A stretch of 64,000 nucleotides of DNA from JAWVFM01 sp963843315. Lineage in GTDB: Bacteria > Actinomycetota > Thermoleophilia > Solirubrobacterales > 70-9. This document shows positions 10,927 through 19,600 of this stretch, piece after piece (the stretch's first letter is position 1; each line of letters begins with the position of its first letter). Below the pieces are notes generated by a model that worked only from the letters and a program-made list of their open reading frames with translations, ran no database searches and was not told the origin of the DNA. A program made the translations under genes and the position numbers. The stretch is taken from NCBI GenBank assembly GCA_963843315.1, contig CAWJJU010000002.1:496001-560000 (forward strand). The letters run 5' to 3'.

Positions 10927-12399
10927 TCAGGCGCGCCGCGGGCGCGCCTCCTCGAAGCCCGGCAGCTCGATCACAATCCGGGCGCCGCCCAGCGGCGACG
11001 CGTCGGCCCGGATGCTCCCGCCGTGGGCGGTGACGATCGCCCGCGCGATCGGCAGCCCGAGCCCGCTGCCGCCCGCCCTGCGGTCGCGCGAGGAGTCGGA
11101 GCGGTGGAATCGCTCGAAGACCAGCTCGCGCTCGGCAGGCGCGATCCCGTCGCCGTCGTCATCGACGACGAGGCGCGCCAGGCCCCGGCGGGCGGACCCC
11201 GACACGTCGACCCTGCCCCCGGGGTCGGTGTGCTGGACGGCGTTCTGCACCACGTTGGCGACAGCTCGCAGAAGCTGATCGTGGTCGCCGCGCACGACGC
11301 CGGCCGGGAGGGCCTCGACCTGCACCCGGCGCGCGCCGTCCGGCTCGAGCGCGGCAACGGCCTCGTCCGCGAGCGCCCGCAGCTCGACGCTCTCGATCCG
11401 GGCCGGTCCGTCCTCGTCGGTACGGGCCATAAGCAGCATGTCCTCGACCAGCCGATCCATCCGGGTCACCTGTCGCGCGATCTGCCTCGTGGTGGCGCGG
11501 ACGGACTCGGCGTCGGGATCCGGCTCGCGCTCCAGCACCTCCGCCTGTCCGCGGATCGCCGTGAGCGGGGTCCGCAGCTCGTGCGAGGCGTCGGAGACGA
11601 ACTGGCGCTGGCGCGCGACGTGGCCCTCGATGCGGTCGAGCATGTGGTTGAACGAGCGCGCGAGGGTGCGGGTCTCACGCGCGCCGGTCTCCGGCATGCG
11701 CAGCGATGGGTCGCCCGCGTCCACCGCCCCGGCAGTGCGCTCCATCTGCCGCAGCGGCGCCGTCGTGCGCAGGGCGGCGATCAGCACCGCGCCCAGCACC
11801 AGCACGAGCGCGATCGACCCGGCGATCAAGAACGCCGTTTCCACGCCGTCCTGGGCGTCGGCAACCGGCGCCAGGGGGCCGCCCACGGTGACGCTCGCCT
11901 TGCTACCGCCGGCCAGCGCAACGGGTTCGCCGTAGAGCTCCACCGAGCCGGCGTCCTCGAGATGCGTCGTGGAGTAACCGGGGCCGGCAGCGAGCAGCGA
12001 GCGGGCCTCGCCGGCCTCGCGGTGCACGTCGGCGGGGGTCTCGTCGGTGCCCGCCGAGCGCGGCGCATTGCCCAGCAGCTCCGGCTCGTTGGTGACGGGC
12101 GGGTGGCCGGGAACCTGTACGAGGAAGAGCAGGGAGGAGGGGCCAAACGCGGGCTGCCCGCGGATGGCGGTGCGAGCCAGCGCCTGCGCCGCGCCGGGGG
12201 TTGGCACTCCGTCGGCGAGGAGCTCGCCGCGCACGGTGGCCGCGCTCGAGTGGAGGTTGGTCCGGATCTGGTCGTGCACCCGCGCCCCGGTGCCGCGGTA
12301 CACGGCGACGAAGGTGCCGGCGAACGCCAGCACCACGATCGCCCCGATCGCGATCGCCAGGCGGACGCCCAGGCCGCCCAGCCGCGAGCGGTCAGGCAT
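10927..12399 (-). CDS. two-component sensor histidine kinase
   Basis: A 490-residue membrane kinase. Helix one spans about residues 12-34 and helix two 188-210, bracketing a sensor domain of about 150 residues outside the cell. A HAMP linker follows (211-262), then the dimerisation domain with phospho-accepting H273 in SDASHELRTPLTAIRG, and an ATPase domain with the N box (NVVQNAVQHTDP), DDDGDGIAPAE and GSGLGLPIA. The ATG at 12399 overlaps the response-regulator gene by eight bases, so the two are coupled. The input signal is unknown. The divergent neighbours are a heme membrane protein and MsrA, which makes a redox or envelope stress signal a reasonable guess. Confidence 0.93.
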   Translation of the reverse strand: MPDRSRLGGLGVRLAIAIGAIVVLAFAGTFVAVYRGTGARVHDQIRTNLHSSAATVRGELLADGVPTPGAAQALARTAIRGQPAFGPSSLLFLVQVPGHPPVTNEPELLGNAPRSAGTDETPADVHREAGEARSLLAAGPGYSTTHLEDAGSVELYGEPVALAGGSKASVTVGGPLAPVADAQDGVETAFLIAGSIALVLVLGAVLIAALRTTAPLRQMERTAGAVDAGDPSLRMPETGARETRTLARSFNHMLDRIEGHVARQRQFVSDASHELRTPLTAIRGQAEVLEREPDPDAESVRATTRQIARQVTRMDRLVEDMLLMARTDEDGPARIESVELRALADEAVAALEPDGARRVQVEALPAGVVRGDHDQLLRAVANVVQNAVQHTDPGGRVDVSGSARRGLARLVVDDDGDGIAPAERELVFERFHRSDSSRDRRAGGSGLGLPIARAIVTAHGGSIRADASPLGGARIVIELPGFEEARPRRA

Positions 12400-13054
12400 C
12401 GGCGCGCAGCCTGTAGCCCACCGAGCGCACTGTCTCGATGGGATCCGGCTCGCCGAGCTTGCGGCGCAGGTAGCCGATGTAGACGCCCAGGGCGTTGGTG
12501 CCCGGGTCGTGCTCGTAGCCCCAGACCGAGCGCAGGGCCTGCTCGCGGGTGACAACGACCCCGGCGTTGCGGGCAAGCAGCGCGAGCAGGTCCACCTCGC
12601 GGCCCGAGAGCGGCACCGAGTGCCCCGACCTAGTCACCTGCCGGCGCACGAGATCGACCTCGATGTCTCCAACGGTGATCCGCGGCCGCTCCTCGGCCGG
12701 GGCCCGCAGGGCGGCGCGCACGCGCGCCGCCAGCTCGTCGAACGCAAATGGCTTGGTTATGTAGTCGCTGGCGCCCGCGTCGAGTCCCCGGACCCGGTCG
12801 GCGACGTCGCCGCGCGCGGTGAGCATGATCACCGGCAGCGCCGGCTGGGCCACCCGCACCGCCGCGAGGACGTCGAAGCCGTCGCGGCCCGGAAGCATGG
12901 CGTCGAGCAGCACCAGGTCGAAGCCCCCGCCGCTCGCCAGCGCCTCGCCCGCCAGGCCGTCGGCGGCCGCCTCGACCTCGTAGCCCTCGCCCTCCAGACC
13001 ACGCTGGATGAAATCGGCGATCGACGGCTCGTCCTCTACGACCAGGATTCGCAT
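12392..13054 (-). CDS. OmpR/PhoB-family response regulator
   Basis: A 220-residue response regulator. The receiver domain (1-115) shows VVEDE, phospho-acceptor D51 in LLDAMLPGRDGF and K101 in ITKPF. The C-terminal winged helix (about 125-218) has SGREVDLLALLARN and IGYLRRKLGEPDPIETVRSVGYRL, typical of OmpR/PhoB DNA-binding domains. The ATG at 13054 begins MRILVVEDE, the normal start. A TACGAT hexamer lies nine bases upstream on the coding strand (13064-13069), suggesting a leaderless transcript. It is first in an operon with its kinase. Confidence 0.94.
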   Translation of the reverse strand: MRILVVEDEPSIADFIQRGLEGEGYEVEAAADGLAGEALASGGGFDLVLLDAMLPGRDGFDVLAAVRVAQPALPVIMLTARGDVADRVRGLDAGASDYITKPFAFDELAARVRAALRAPAEERPRITVGDIEVDLVRRQVTRSGHSVPLSGREVDLLALLARNAGVVVTREQALRSVWGYEHDPGTNALGVYIGYLRRKLGEPDPIETVRSVGYRLRADA

Positions 13055-13097
13055 TCGGCCGTGATCGTAGGGTGCGCCGTCCGCGGGATCGCGCGCG

Positions 13098-13122
13098 TAA
13101 GGAAACTCTGTTGCTGTCCTTA
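13098..13122. promoter_or_regulatory. inverted repeat between divergent TCS and heme-protein genes
   Basis: TAAGGA (13098-13103) and TCCTTA (13117-13122) form a six-base inverted repeat with a 13-base spacer in the 103-base divergent region. It lies upstream of the response regulator and of the small membrane protein gene at 13158. It could be an operator for the response regulator; OmpR-type proteins more often use direct repeats, so this is tentative. Confidence 0.3.
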
Positions 13123-13157
13123 GGGCGGGCTTCGCGGGTCGGGTCAGAGTGCTTTCC

Positions 13158-13496
13158 ATGACGGAATCAACCGCCGACCCCAAGGTTCTTGCTCAGGCGC
13201 GCCTGACGGCGATTCGCCGGCGAGTGAGCACCATTCGCGTGCGTGTGGCGATGACGGCGCTGGCGATGTTCGGGGTTGTGTGGACCGTGATCGCCGCGCA
13301 GCTCGTCGCGGGGCATGACCCGGCCCTCGGTGCCCAGGCATCGACGACCCACTCCGGCGCCTCGAGCACGCGGACCCATCGAGTCCTGACTTCGACCTCG
13401 AGCGCCGGCTCCTCAGGGACCTCGAGCTCCACGACCGCCCCCGCAACGACCACCGTCGCCACCAACCCGGCGCCGGTGGTGACCAGCACGTCGTGA
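13158..13496 (+). CDS. single-pass membrane protein with Ser/Thr-rich tail
   Basis: A 112-residue protein: a basic N-terminal 25 residues, one membrane helix at about 27-50, then a tail of about 60 residues composed almost only of Ser, Thr, Ala, Gly, Val and Pro. Topology is probably N-inside with the low-complexity tail outside. The stop overlaps the start of the heme-protein gene by four bases (GTGA), so the two are made together. It could be an anchoring partner of the heme protein; no family is recognised. ATG 13158 is preferred to the GTG at 13149 for a compact N-terminus. Confidence 0.6.
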   Translation: MTESTADPKVLAQARLTAIRRRVSTIRVRVAMTALAMFGVVWTVIAAQLVAGHDPALGAQASTTHSGASSTRTHRVLTSTSSAGSSGTSSSTTAPATTTVATNPAPVVTSTS

Positions 13497-14092
13497 ACTT
13501 GGTATCTCCAGCAACGCACGTCTTCTGGATCACGAGCCGCGCCGCCGGAATGACAGCGCTGATCGCCTCGAGCGCTGCTGTGCTCGCGGGGCTGCTCCAA
13601 TCGGGCGGAGTCGTGCGGTTGCGAAAGCGCGGCCCGGAGCTGCGCGCGCTCCACGAGGCGCTCTCGCTGGCCACGATCGTCGCCATCGCAATCCACGGCG
13701 TCTCGCTGCTCGGGGACTCCTGGCTGAATCCCGGCCTCGCGGGAGTGACGATCCCCTTTGCCGGCTCGTATCGCACCTTCTTCACGGGCATCGGGATCGT
13801 GGCCGGCTACGGGCTCACCGGACTCGGGCTGAGCTACTACCTGCGCAAGCACATCGGCCCCGCCCGCTGGCGCTCGGTCCACCGCCTCACGGCGCTCTTC
13901 TGGGTAGCCGGGATCGCGCACTCGCTTGGGTCGGGAACCGACGCCGGAACCTGGTGGTTCCTCGGCCTCACGGCGGCGACCTGCGGTCCCGCGCTCATGC
14001 TGCTGATCTACCGACATCTCCCCCGAAGCCGCGCGACGCCGGCGCCCGCCATGGCCATGCGCGCGGGTGTAACGACCGGCGGCGTAAGCTGA
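13493..14092 (+). CDS. ferric-reductase-like heme membrane protein (MsrQ/YedZ-like)
   Basis: A 199-residue polytopic membrane protein with about five to six helices. Two histidines 14 residues apart (H54 and H68, in HEALSLATIVAIAIH) and a second pair 13 apart in HRLTALFWVAGIAH are on neighbouring helices, the arrangement that holds hemes in the ferric reductase-like transmembrane superfamily. That superfamily includes MsrQ (YedZ), the electron donor for the methionine sulfoxide reductase MsrP. No MsrP is present; instead msrA starts four bases downstream. GTG at 13493 overlaps the preceding stop. Heme binding is inferred from the histidine spacing; partnership with MsrA is inferred from the gene order only. 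Confidence 0.78.
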   Translation: MNLVSPATHVFWITSRAAGMTALIASSAAVLAGLLQSGGVVRLRKRGPELRALHEALSLATIVAIAIHGVSLLGDSWLNPGLAGVTIPFAGSYRTFFTGIGIVAGYGLTGLGLSYYLRKHIGPARWRSVHRLTALFWVAGIAHSLGSGTDAGTWWFLGLTAATCGPALMLLIYRHLPRSRATPAPAMAMRAGVTTGGVS

Positions 14093-14095
14093 CCA

Positions 14096-14608
<513 letters not shown>

Positions 14609-14626
14609 GCCCGCGCGGCTGCGCCC

Positions 14627-15076
14627 TCAGCCCACGGCAAGGGCCCGAAAGCTCTGCTTCGCGCCGTGGCACCTGCCGTCGGCGGCGTCGATGACCCGCA
14701 CCTTCACGAGGCCGGGCTTCAGCTCGCCCCTGTAGCGGGTCCTCGCGCCGCCGGTGCGTCGTGAGGCCCTGAAGCTTCCGCCGGCGTCCACGGAGATCGG
14801 GCTCGGGCTCAGCGAGTTCGGCTGCACGAGCTGATGGCGCCCTCCCGGGCGGCAGCCCTCCCACAGTCGCGCGGCGGTGACCTTCACCCCGTTTCGGCTG
14901 AGCTTCAGCGTGACGTACTGCCCCCTGCCGGCGACTCCGTGATACGCGCGCACCGCGGCGGCCGCGGGTGCGGCTGCGCCGAGCGAGGTGGCGATGGCGA
15001 GCGCGGCGCAGACCCTGGGTGCCCGGCGCCTGCGCACGGTTGCTCGCCCGGTGGCGTGTGGCTTGGCGTCCCCCAT
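14627..15076 (-). CDS. small secreted protein, paralogue A
   Basis: A 149-residue exported protein. The signal sequence covers about residues 1-41 (arginine-rich start, hydrophobic core, AAAPAAAAVRA cleavage region). The mature part is beta-rich, with YHG, GQYVTLKLS and RLWEGCRPGG shared in order with the neighbouring gene at 15090-15539. Two cysteines, one in each half of the mature protein, could form a disulfide. The function is unknown. ATG 15076 is chosen because it gives the same total length (149) as the paralogue. The 13-base gap suggests a two-gene operon. Confidence 0.7.
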   Translation of the reverse strand: MGDAKPHATGRATVRRRRAPRVCAALAIATSLGAAAPAAAAVRAYHGVAGRGQYVTLKLSRNGVKVTAARLWEGCRPGGRHQLVQPNSLSPSPISVDAGGSFRASRRTGGARTRYRGELKPGLVKVRVIDAADGRCHGAKQSFRALAVG

Positions 15077-15089
15077 GGGGACGGCCAAG

Positions 15090-15539
15090 CTAGCGAATCT
15101 TCTTGAGGTGGAAGGTGACCTTGCTGCCTTCGCACAGGCCGTTCTGGCCATTCTCGTCGTCGACGGTCACCCTCGCCCTGTTTCTCTTGACGACGCCCTT
15201 GTAGGTCGTGGTGAGCTTGCCGAGCTTCATGGTCCGCGAGAACGATCCATGCTTGTTCAGCGAGGCGAAGTTGAGCAGGACCGCCGGGTTGACGAGCAGG
15301 TGGATGCCGCCCGGGTGGCACTTCTCCCACAGCCGCGTGAAGCTGACCAGGGCCGAGTGCGAACTGACCGTGAGGTTCAGATACTGGCCGTTGGAGAGCG
15401 TGCCGTGGTAGTAGTGCAGCTTGCTCTTGCCTGCCGTGGCGCCGCCCGGAAGGGCCAGCGCGCAGGCGGCCACGAGCGCTGCCAATGCCACGGCGATACG
15501 CCGTGCGGGGTTCTGTCGCTGTTGACTCAGGCGTCCCAT
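15090..15539 (-). CDS. small secreted protein, paralogue B
   Basis: A 149-residue exported protein with a signal peptide at about residues 1-36 (PARRIAVALAALVAACALAL). The mature part matches the downstream gene in the segments YYHGTLSNGQYLNLTVSS and FTRLWEKCHPGG, in a conserved order and with two cysteines. The pair looks like a tandem duplication that has diverged strongly. No domain is recognised; size and beta pattern are compatible with a small surface- or matrix-binding domain. It is probably the first gene of the pair. Confidence 0.7.
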   Translation of the reverse strand: MGRLSQQRQNPARRIAVALAALVAACALALPGGATAGKSKLHYYHGTLSNGQYLNLTVSSHSALVSFTRLWEKCHPGGIHLLVNPAVLLNFASLNKHGSFSRTMKLGKLTTTYKGVVKRNRARVTVDDENGQNGLCEGSKVTFHLKKIR

Positions 15540-15767
15540 GCCGCTCTTTACATCGACAATTCCGAGGCCGCCTCCTTACCCCTGCAAGGGATCTGGACGG
15601 ATTGCCGATGCCGTGGTCGCGAAGACGCAAAATGGCCTGGGGGCGGACACTGGGGCGCTTCGCGGGCGCCTGGTCGTCGAGTGCGACCGACGCCGGACTG
15701 AGGCGGGCCGTCCGGGCACGCCGCGGAGCCTGCTGCGGGGCTCTACTGAGCGGTATACGTGGAAACC

Positions 15768-15797
15768 CGAAGTGGGGTCATACGGACGTCCACTTCG
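15768..15797. other. hairpin in the 300-base gap 15540-15839
   Basis: CGAAGTGG (15768-15775) and CCACTTCG (15790-15797) are perfect eight-base inverted arms around a 14-base loop. The surrounding gap between the divergent genes at 15539 and 15840 holds no gene that I can support. The hairpin lies 43 bases before the next start and could be a regulatory structure; there is no T-run. Confidence 0.35.
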
Positions 15798-15839
15798 ACT
15801 CTCCTAGGGGTTGCTGGAGCCGAATTCGGGACCGATTGA

Positions 15840-16238
15840 GTGGGTGTGAGGATGCCCCGAACATCGATTGCCGCCCTCGTGGCCTTCGCGCTCTGCGCGC
15901 TCGCCGTCGGGGTGGCGTCGAGCGCCGCGCGATCGCATCGCCCCTGCGCGCACGGGTGCGTGGCCAGCCTGGTCGCCACCCCGAACGCCAAGAACTGGGT
16001 CTCCCCCCGCCGCTACCACGGCAACCTGAAGGTGAACGTGCTGGTCGACGGCCACAAGACGACGCCGACCTACTACCGCCGCGGCGGCGAGCTCTGCCTG
16101 GGCTACTTCGCCGGGTTCGGGACGACCACCAAGGTGAACGTCTGTGGCAACCCCTACCGCCTCCACGTCAGGACGCAGGCCTTCAGCGGCCACCGTCACG
16201 TGGCGGTGCGCTACCGCATCGCGTACCCGCGCGGCTGA
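15840..16238 (+). CDS. small secreted cysteine-containing protein
   Basis: A 132-residue protein with a signal peptide (hydrophobic core AALVAFALCALAVGVASSA, cleavage near SSAARS). The mature part of about 100 residues has four cysteines (CAHGC, ELCLGYF, VNVCGNPY), likely two disulfides, and a tyrosine- and histidine-rich beta pattern. It contains a YHGNLKVNVLVDG segment that loosely echoes the YHG-starting segments of the two secreted paralogues just upstream on the other strand. The start is uncertain: GTG 15840 or ATG 15852, neither with a good ribosome-binding site. Confidence 0.6.
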   Translation: MGVRMPRTSIAALVAFALCALAVGVASSAARSHRPCAHGCVASLVATPNAKNWVSPRRYHGNLKVNVLVDGHKTTPTYYRRGGELCLGYFAGFGTTTKVNVCGNPYRLHVRTQAFSGHRHVAVRYRIAYPRG

Positions 16239-16274
16239 GCCAACGGGCCTGATCGACTGTCGGAACCTGCCGGG

Positions 16275-16457
16275 CTAGCCGGCCGTGGGGTCGGCTTGGG
16301 CCGTGGGGTCAGCTTGGGCCGTGGGGTCGGCCCGGGCGTCTGCGGCCGCCTGCTTGCGCGCAACCTTGCGGGCCTGCTTGTCCTGCCGGCGCTCGAGGAG
16401 CTTCCGTTCACGATTCAGCTTCGCCATCGTCGTCTTGCGCTTGCTGGTGGAGGCCAT
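16275..16457 (-). CDS. small basic Lys/Arg-rich protein
   Basis: A 60-residue, strongly basic and probably helical protein (TSKRKTTMAKLNRERKLLER and onwards). It resembles the short basic cytoplasmic proteins common in actinobacterial genomes, which I know only as conserved hypothetical proteins. The last 18 residues are three copies of ADPTAQ-like hexapeptides encoded by an 18-base tandem repeat, so the C-terminal length may vary between strains. The zinc-ribbon gene ends five bases upstream and is probably in the same operon. Confidence 0.6.
   Translation of the reverse strand: MASTSKRKTTMAKLNRERKLLERRQDKQARKVARKQAAADARADPTAQADPTAQADPTAG
16281..16334. repeat. three 18-base tandem repeats in the basic-protein gene
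   Basis: Three direct copies of GGCCGTGGGGTCGGCTTG at 16281-16298, 16299-16316 and 16317-16334. The second copy differs at one base and the third at two. They encode repeated Ala-Asp-Pro-Thr-Ala-Gln and keep the frame, which makes the site prone to slippage. Confidence 0.85.
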
Positions 16458-16461
16458 GGCC

Positions 16462-16815
16462 CTAAGCCTCCGGGCCCAGCCGGCCGCTCGCTCTCAGCGC
16501 AGCGCGAACGGGAGGGACCGTGCGAGTCGCGCACTTGGCGCGCCTGGCGATGACCTGATCTGATGCCGAGGGCTCACGCAGGAGCTCGAACTCGGTGAGC
16601 GCCCAGCGGCGGCGCTTGCCGGAGTCGGCGGTGCCGGCGGGCGCTGCGGCGTCCTGTACCTCGGAACGGCGGCAGCCGAGGCAGCGCCACTCCCCATCGG
16701 TGCACTCCCAGCCGACGGGCGCGGTCGGTTCGACGCCCGATGCGAAGCTCGCCGTCACTCCGCAGCGAGAGCAGGCCCATGTTGCCTCCACGTCGCTGCT
16801 CAGAACCAGGCTCAT
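16462..16815 (-). CDS. zinc-ribbon protein with C-terminal helical domain
   Basis: A 117-residue protein. A four-cysteine zinc ribbon occupies about residues 13-50 (CSRCG followed by CLGC). The C-terminal half (ALTEFELLREPSASDQVIAR and onwards) looks like a short helix-turn-helix, as in a family I associate with Solirubrobacterales genomes. It may bind nucleic acid, but this is inferred. The ATG at 16815 is preferred because a consensus-like TATACT hexamer lies nine bases upstream on the coding strand (16825-16830), which would make the message leaderless; ATGs at 16841 and 16857 would overlap that promoter. Confidence 0.65.
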   Translation of the reverse strand: MSLVLSSDVEATWACSRCGVTASFASGVEPTAPVGWECTDGEWRCLGCRRSEVQDAAAPAGTADSGKRRRWALTEFELLREPSASDQVIARRAKCATRTVPPVRAALRASGRLGPEA

Positions 16816-16940
16816 ACGACGAAAAGTATAACGGCGATTCATGAAATCTAGTTCCATAGAAGGGGTGCGGGTGGGCGCAGCCGATTCGCGAACAGCCGGC
16901 TATAGGACTCGCGCTCGCCGTCGACGGCAAGGAGCGGTCC

Positions 16941-17498
16941 CTACTGCTTCGGCACCAGGATCTGCGCAAGGGCTCCGCTTCGGAAGCGCTCCTCTTCGAC
17001 GACGTCCAGCTTCAGGTGCGCTTCCAGCTCGGCGAACGGGCTGTTTCCGGCGCCGATCGCGATCGGGACCGTCGTCAACTGGTATTCGTCGACGAGCCCC
17101 AGGCGGGTAAGCGACTTGGCGAAGTCGGGGCCGCCGTGGACCAGGACCGTCCCCTCGTCGTCTCGAGCCTTGAGTTCCGCGATCTCTGCGCCCAGGTCCC
17201 CGCCGAAGATCTCGGCCGGCCCCCATTCCGCCTTCTCCAGCGTGCGGGAAAAGACGGCCTTCGGCTTTTCGTTCATAGCGGTTGCGATCGGCCCTTCCGA
17301 CGCGGCCCAGTGCGGGCCCATGATCTCGTAGCTGCGGCGGCCCATCGCGTGGACGCCGGCAGCATCGAGCGCGCGGCGGTTCCACTCACCCGAGTCGCCG
17401 CCGAAGAACTCGAACATCCATTCATGGGTCCCGTCGGGGCTGGTGACGAAGCCGTCGAGGGACATAACCATCTTGAGAATCACTTTTCTATCGCTCAT
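16941..17498 (-). CDS. dihydrofolate reductase-family protein (RibD C-terminal-like)
   Basis: A 185-residue NADPH-type reductase of the RibD C-terminal/DHFR-like fold. The N-terminal strand and loop KMVMSLDGFVTSPDG, the middle GRRSYEIMGPHW and the late VHGGPDFAKSLTRLGLVDEY are the usual signatures. Many such actinobacterial proteins are stand-alone and of unknown substrate; it is not the cell's folate enzyme on this evidence. It is divergent from the VOC-domain gene at 17568. Confidence 0.85.
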   Translation of the reverse strand: MSDRKVILKMVMSLDGFVTSPDGTHEWMFEFFGGDSGEWNRRALDAAGVHAMGRRSYEIMGPHWAASEGPIATAMNEKPKAVFSRTLEKAEWGPAEIFGGDLGAEIAELKARDDEGTVLVHGGPDFAKSLTRLGLVDEYQLTTVPIAIGAGNSPFAELEAHLKLDVVEEERFRSGALAQILVPKQ

Positions 17499-17567
17499 GT
17501 GGATAGAGACCTACCCGCTCGCGCAAGTTCATCGGCCGGCGAGCTCGCGATCCGGAAGAATGGCCGC

Positions 17568-18005
17568 GTGGCGCTTCAACGGATGGACAACGTCGGGATC
17601 GTGGTGGAATCGCTGGACGCCGCCATCGCGTTCTTCACCGAGCTGGGCCTCGAGCTCGAGGGGCGATTCACGATCGAGGGAGAATGGTCGGGTCGCGTGA
17701 CCGGGCTCCGCGACCAGCGCGTCGAGGTCGCCATGATGCGGATGCCGGACGGCCACGGACGGATCGAGCTCTCGAGATTTCTCGCGCCACCGGTGGTCGC
17801 CGATCACCGCAACGCCCCGGTGAACGCCCTGGGCTACCTGCGCGTCATGTTCGCGGTGGACGACCTCGACGACACGCTCGCCCGGCTCCGCAAGCACGGC
17901 GCCGAGCTCGTCGACGAGGTGGTCGATTACGAAGACGTGTATCGGCTCTGTTACGTCCGAGGCCCCGAGGGCATTCTCATCGGGCTGGCCGAGCGAATCG
18001 GCTGA
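17568..18005 (+). CDS. VOC/glyoxalase-family protein
   Basis: A 145-residue vicinal-oxygen-chelate protein with the two beta-alpha-beta-beta-beta modules of the family: MDNVGIVVESLDAAIAFFTE opens the first, and FAVDDLDDTLARL and YVRGPEGILIGLAE mark the second. Substrate is unknown; glyoxalase or fosfomycin-type activity cannot be assigned. The GTG at 17568 is preferred because GGAAGAA at 17553-17559 is well placed before it; the ATG at 17583 is an alternative. Confidence 0.85.
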   Translation: MALQRMDNVGIVVESLDAAIAFFTELGLELEGRFTIEGEWSGRVTGLRDQRVEVAMMRMPDGHGRIELSRFLAPPVVADHRNAPVNALGYLRVMFAVDDLDDTLARLRKHGAELVDEVVDYEDVYRLCYVRGPEGILIGLAERIG

Positions 18006-18016
18006 TTGCCCGCCGG

Positions 18017-19483
18017 CTAGGGGTTGATCGCCACGTACTTCGTCTCGAGGTACTCGTGGATGCCCTCGTTGCCGCCCTCGCGACCGACTCCGGAGGCCTT
18101 GACGCCGCCGAAGGGCGCGCCGGCGTTCGAGACCAGGCCCTGGTTGAGGCCGATCATCCCGGTCTCCAGGCGCTCGCACACGCGAAGGGCGCGCTTGACA
18201 TCGCGGGTGAACACGTAGGAGACGAGGCCGTACTCGGTGTCGTTGGCGGCCGCGATCGCCTCGTCTTCCGAGTCGAACGTCGCGACCGGGGCGACGGGGC
18301 CGAAGATCTCCTCGGTCAGAACGCGCGCGTCGTCCGGCACGTCGGCGAGCACGGTGGGCTCGTAGAAGTAGCCCGGGCCGTCGACCGGGCCGCCGCCGCA
18401 GAGGGCCCTGGCGCCCTTGCCGACGGCGTCCTCGACCAGCTCGGCCACCTTCGAGCGCTGGTCGTCGTCGATCAGCGGCCCGACCTCGGTGCCGTCCTGC
18501 ATGCCTGGTCCGATCCTCAGCGCGCCCATGCGCTCGGCGAGCTTGGAGGTGAACTCCTCGGCGACCGACGAGTGCACGTGGAAGCGGTTGGCCGAGGTGC
18601 AGGCCTCGCCGACGTTGCGCATCTTGGCCGATCATCGCGCCCTCGACGGCGGCGTCCATGTCGGCGTCCTCGAAGACCAGGAACGGGGCGTTGCCGCCGA
18701 GCTCCATCGAGACCTTCAGCACGCCCTCCGCGGCCTGCGCGATCAGCTTCTGCCCGACCTCGGTCGATCCGGTGAAGCTGAGCTTGCGAAGCCTCGGGTC
18801 CTCGATGATGGGCTTGGCCACGTCGCCGGAGGAGGTCGCCGTGATCACGTTGAGCACGCCCTTCGGCAATCCGGCCTCCTCGAGGAGCTGGGCGAGGGCG
18901 ATCATCGAGAGCGGTGTCAGCTTCGCGGGCTTGACCACCATGGTGCAGCCGGCGGCGATCGCCGGGCCGATCTTGCGGGTGCCCATCGCGTTGGGGAAGT
19001 TCCAGGGGGTGATGAAGAAGCAGGGCCCCACGGGCTGGCGCATCACGAGGACGCGGCTCGCGCCGTTGCCGGCGGTCTTGTAGTAGCCGTCGATCCGCAG
19101 CGCCTCGCCGGAGAACCAGCGGAAGAACTCCGCGGCGTAGGCGATCTCGGCCTTGGACTCGGCCACGGCCTTGCCCATCTCCAGGGTCATCAGCGTCGCG
19201 AGCTCGTCGGAGCGCTCGCCGAGCAGCTCGAAGGCGCGGTAGAGGATCTCGCTGCGCTCGTTGGGCGAGGTGGCGGCCCAGTCCTCCTGGGCGGCAACGG
19301 CGGCGTCGAGGGCGGCGCGGGCGTCGTCGGGCGTGCCGTCGGCGATCTCGCAGAGCGTCTCGCCGCTGGCCGGATCCTCGACCGCAAAGGTCTCGCCACC
19401 GGAGGCGTCGCGCCACTCGCCGCCTATGAACAGGCGCTTCTCGACCTTGTCGATGACGGGTTCTCCTGCATGGAAACGCTCAC
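18017..19483 (-). CDS. aldehyde dehydrogenase, succinate-semialdehyde dehydrogenase-like (two frame breaks)
   Basis: An NAD(P)-dependent aldehyde dehydrogenase, about 488 residues if two breaks are repaired. PWNFPNAMGTRKIGPAIAAG, the glutamate region SMELGGNAPFLVF, and the catalytic cysteine in GEACTSANRFHVH resemble GabD, which oxidises succinate semialdehyde. The start is GTG 19483 with a perfect AGGAGG seven bases upstream (complement of 19491-19496). One C is missing in the run complementary to GGG at 19458-19460, and one extra base lies at about 18626-18630. With both repaired, the protein reads continuously from MSVSMQENPVIDKVEKRLF. Assembly indels are more likely than true decay. Confidence 0.88.
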
Positions 19484-19600
19484 GTTGAAGCCTCCTGCTG
19501 TTCTAGCCTTCTCCTCGAGAGCCAGGGTACCCACGCGGGCAGGGAAGCACCGCGACGTGCCGCTCTCAAAGGAAGGCCCAGGGATGCCGAAGGGGATAGC

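Noticed and set aside
15538..15807. 89-residue plus-strand frame in the 15540-15839 gap
   Set aside because: Composition is not protein-like, there is no start signal, and it contains the hairpin at 15768-15797.
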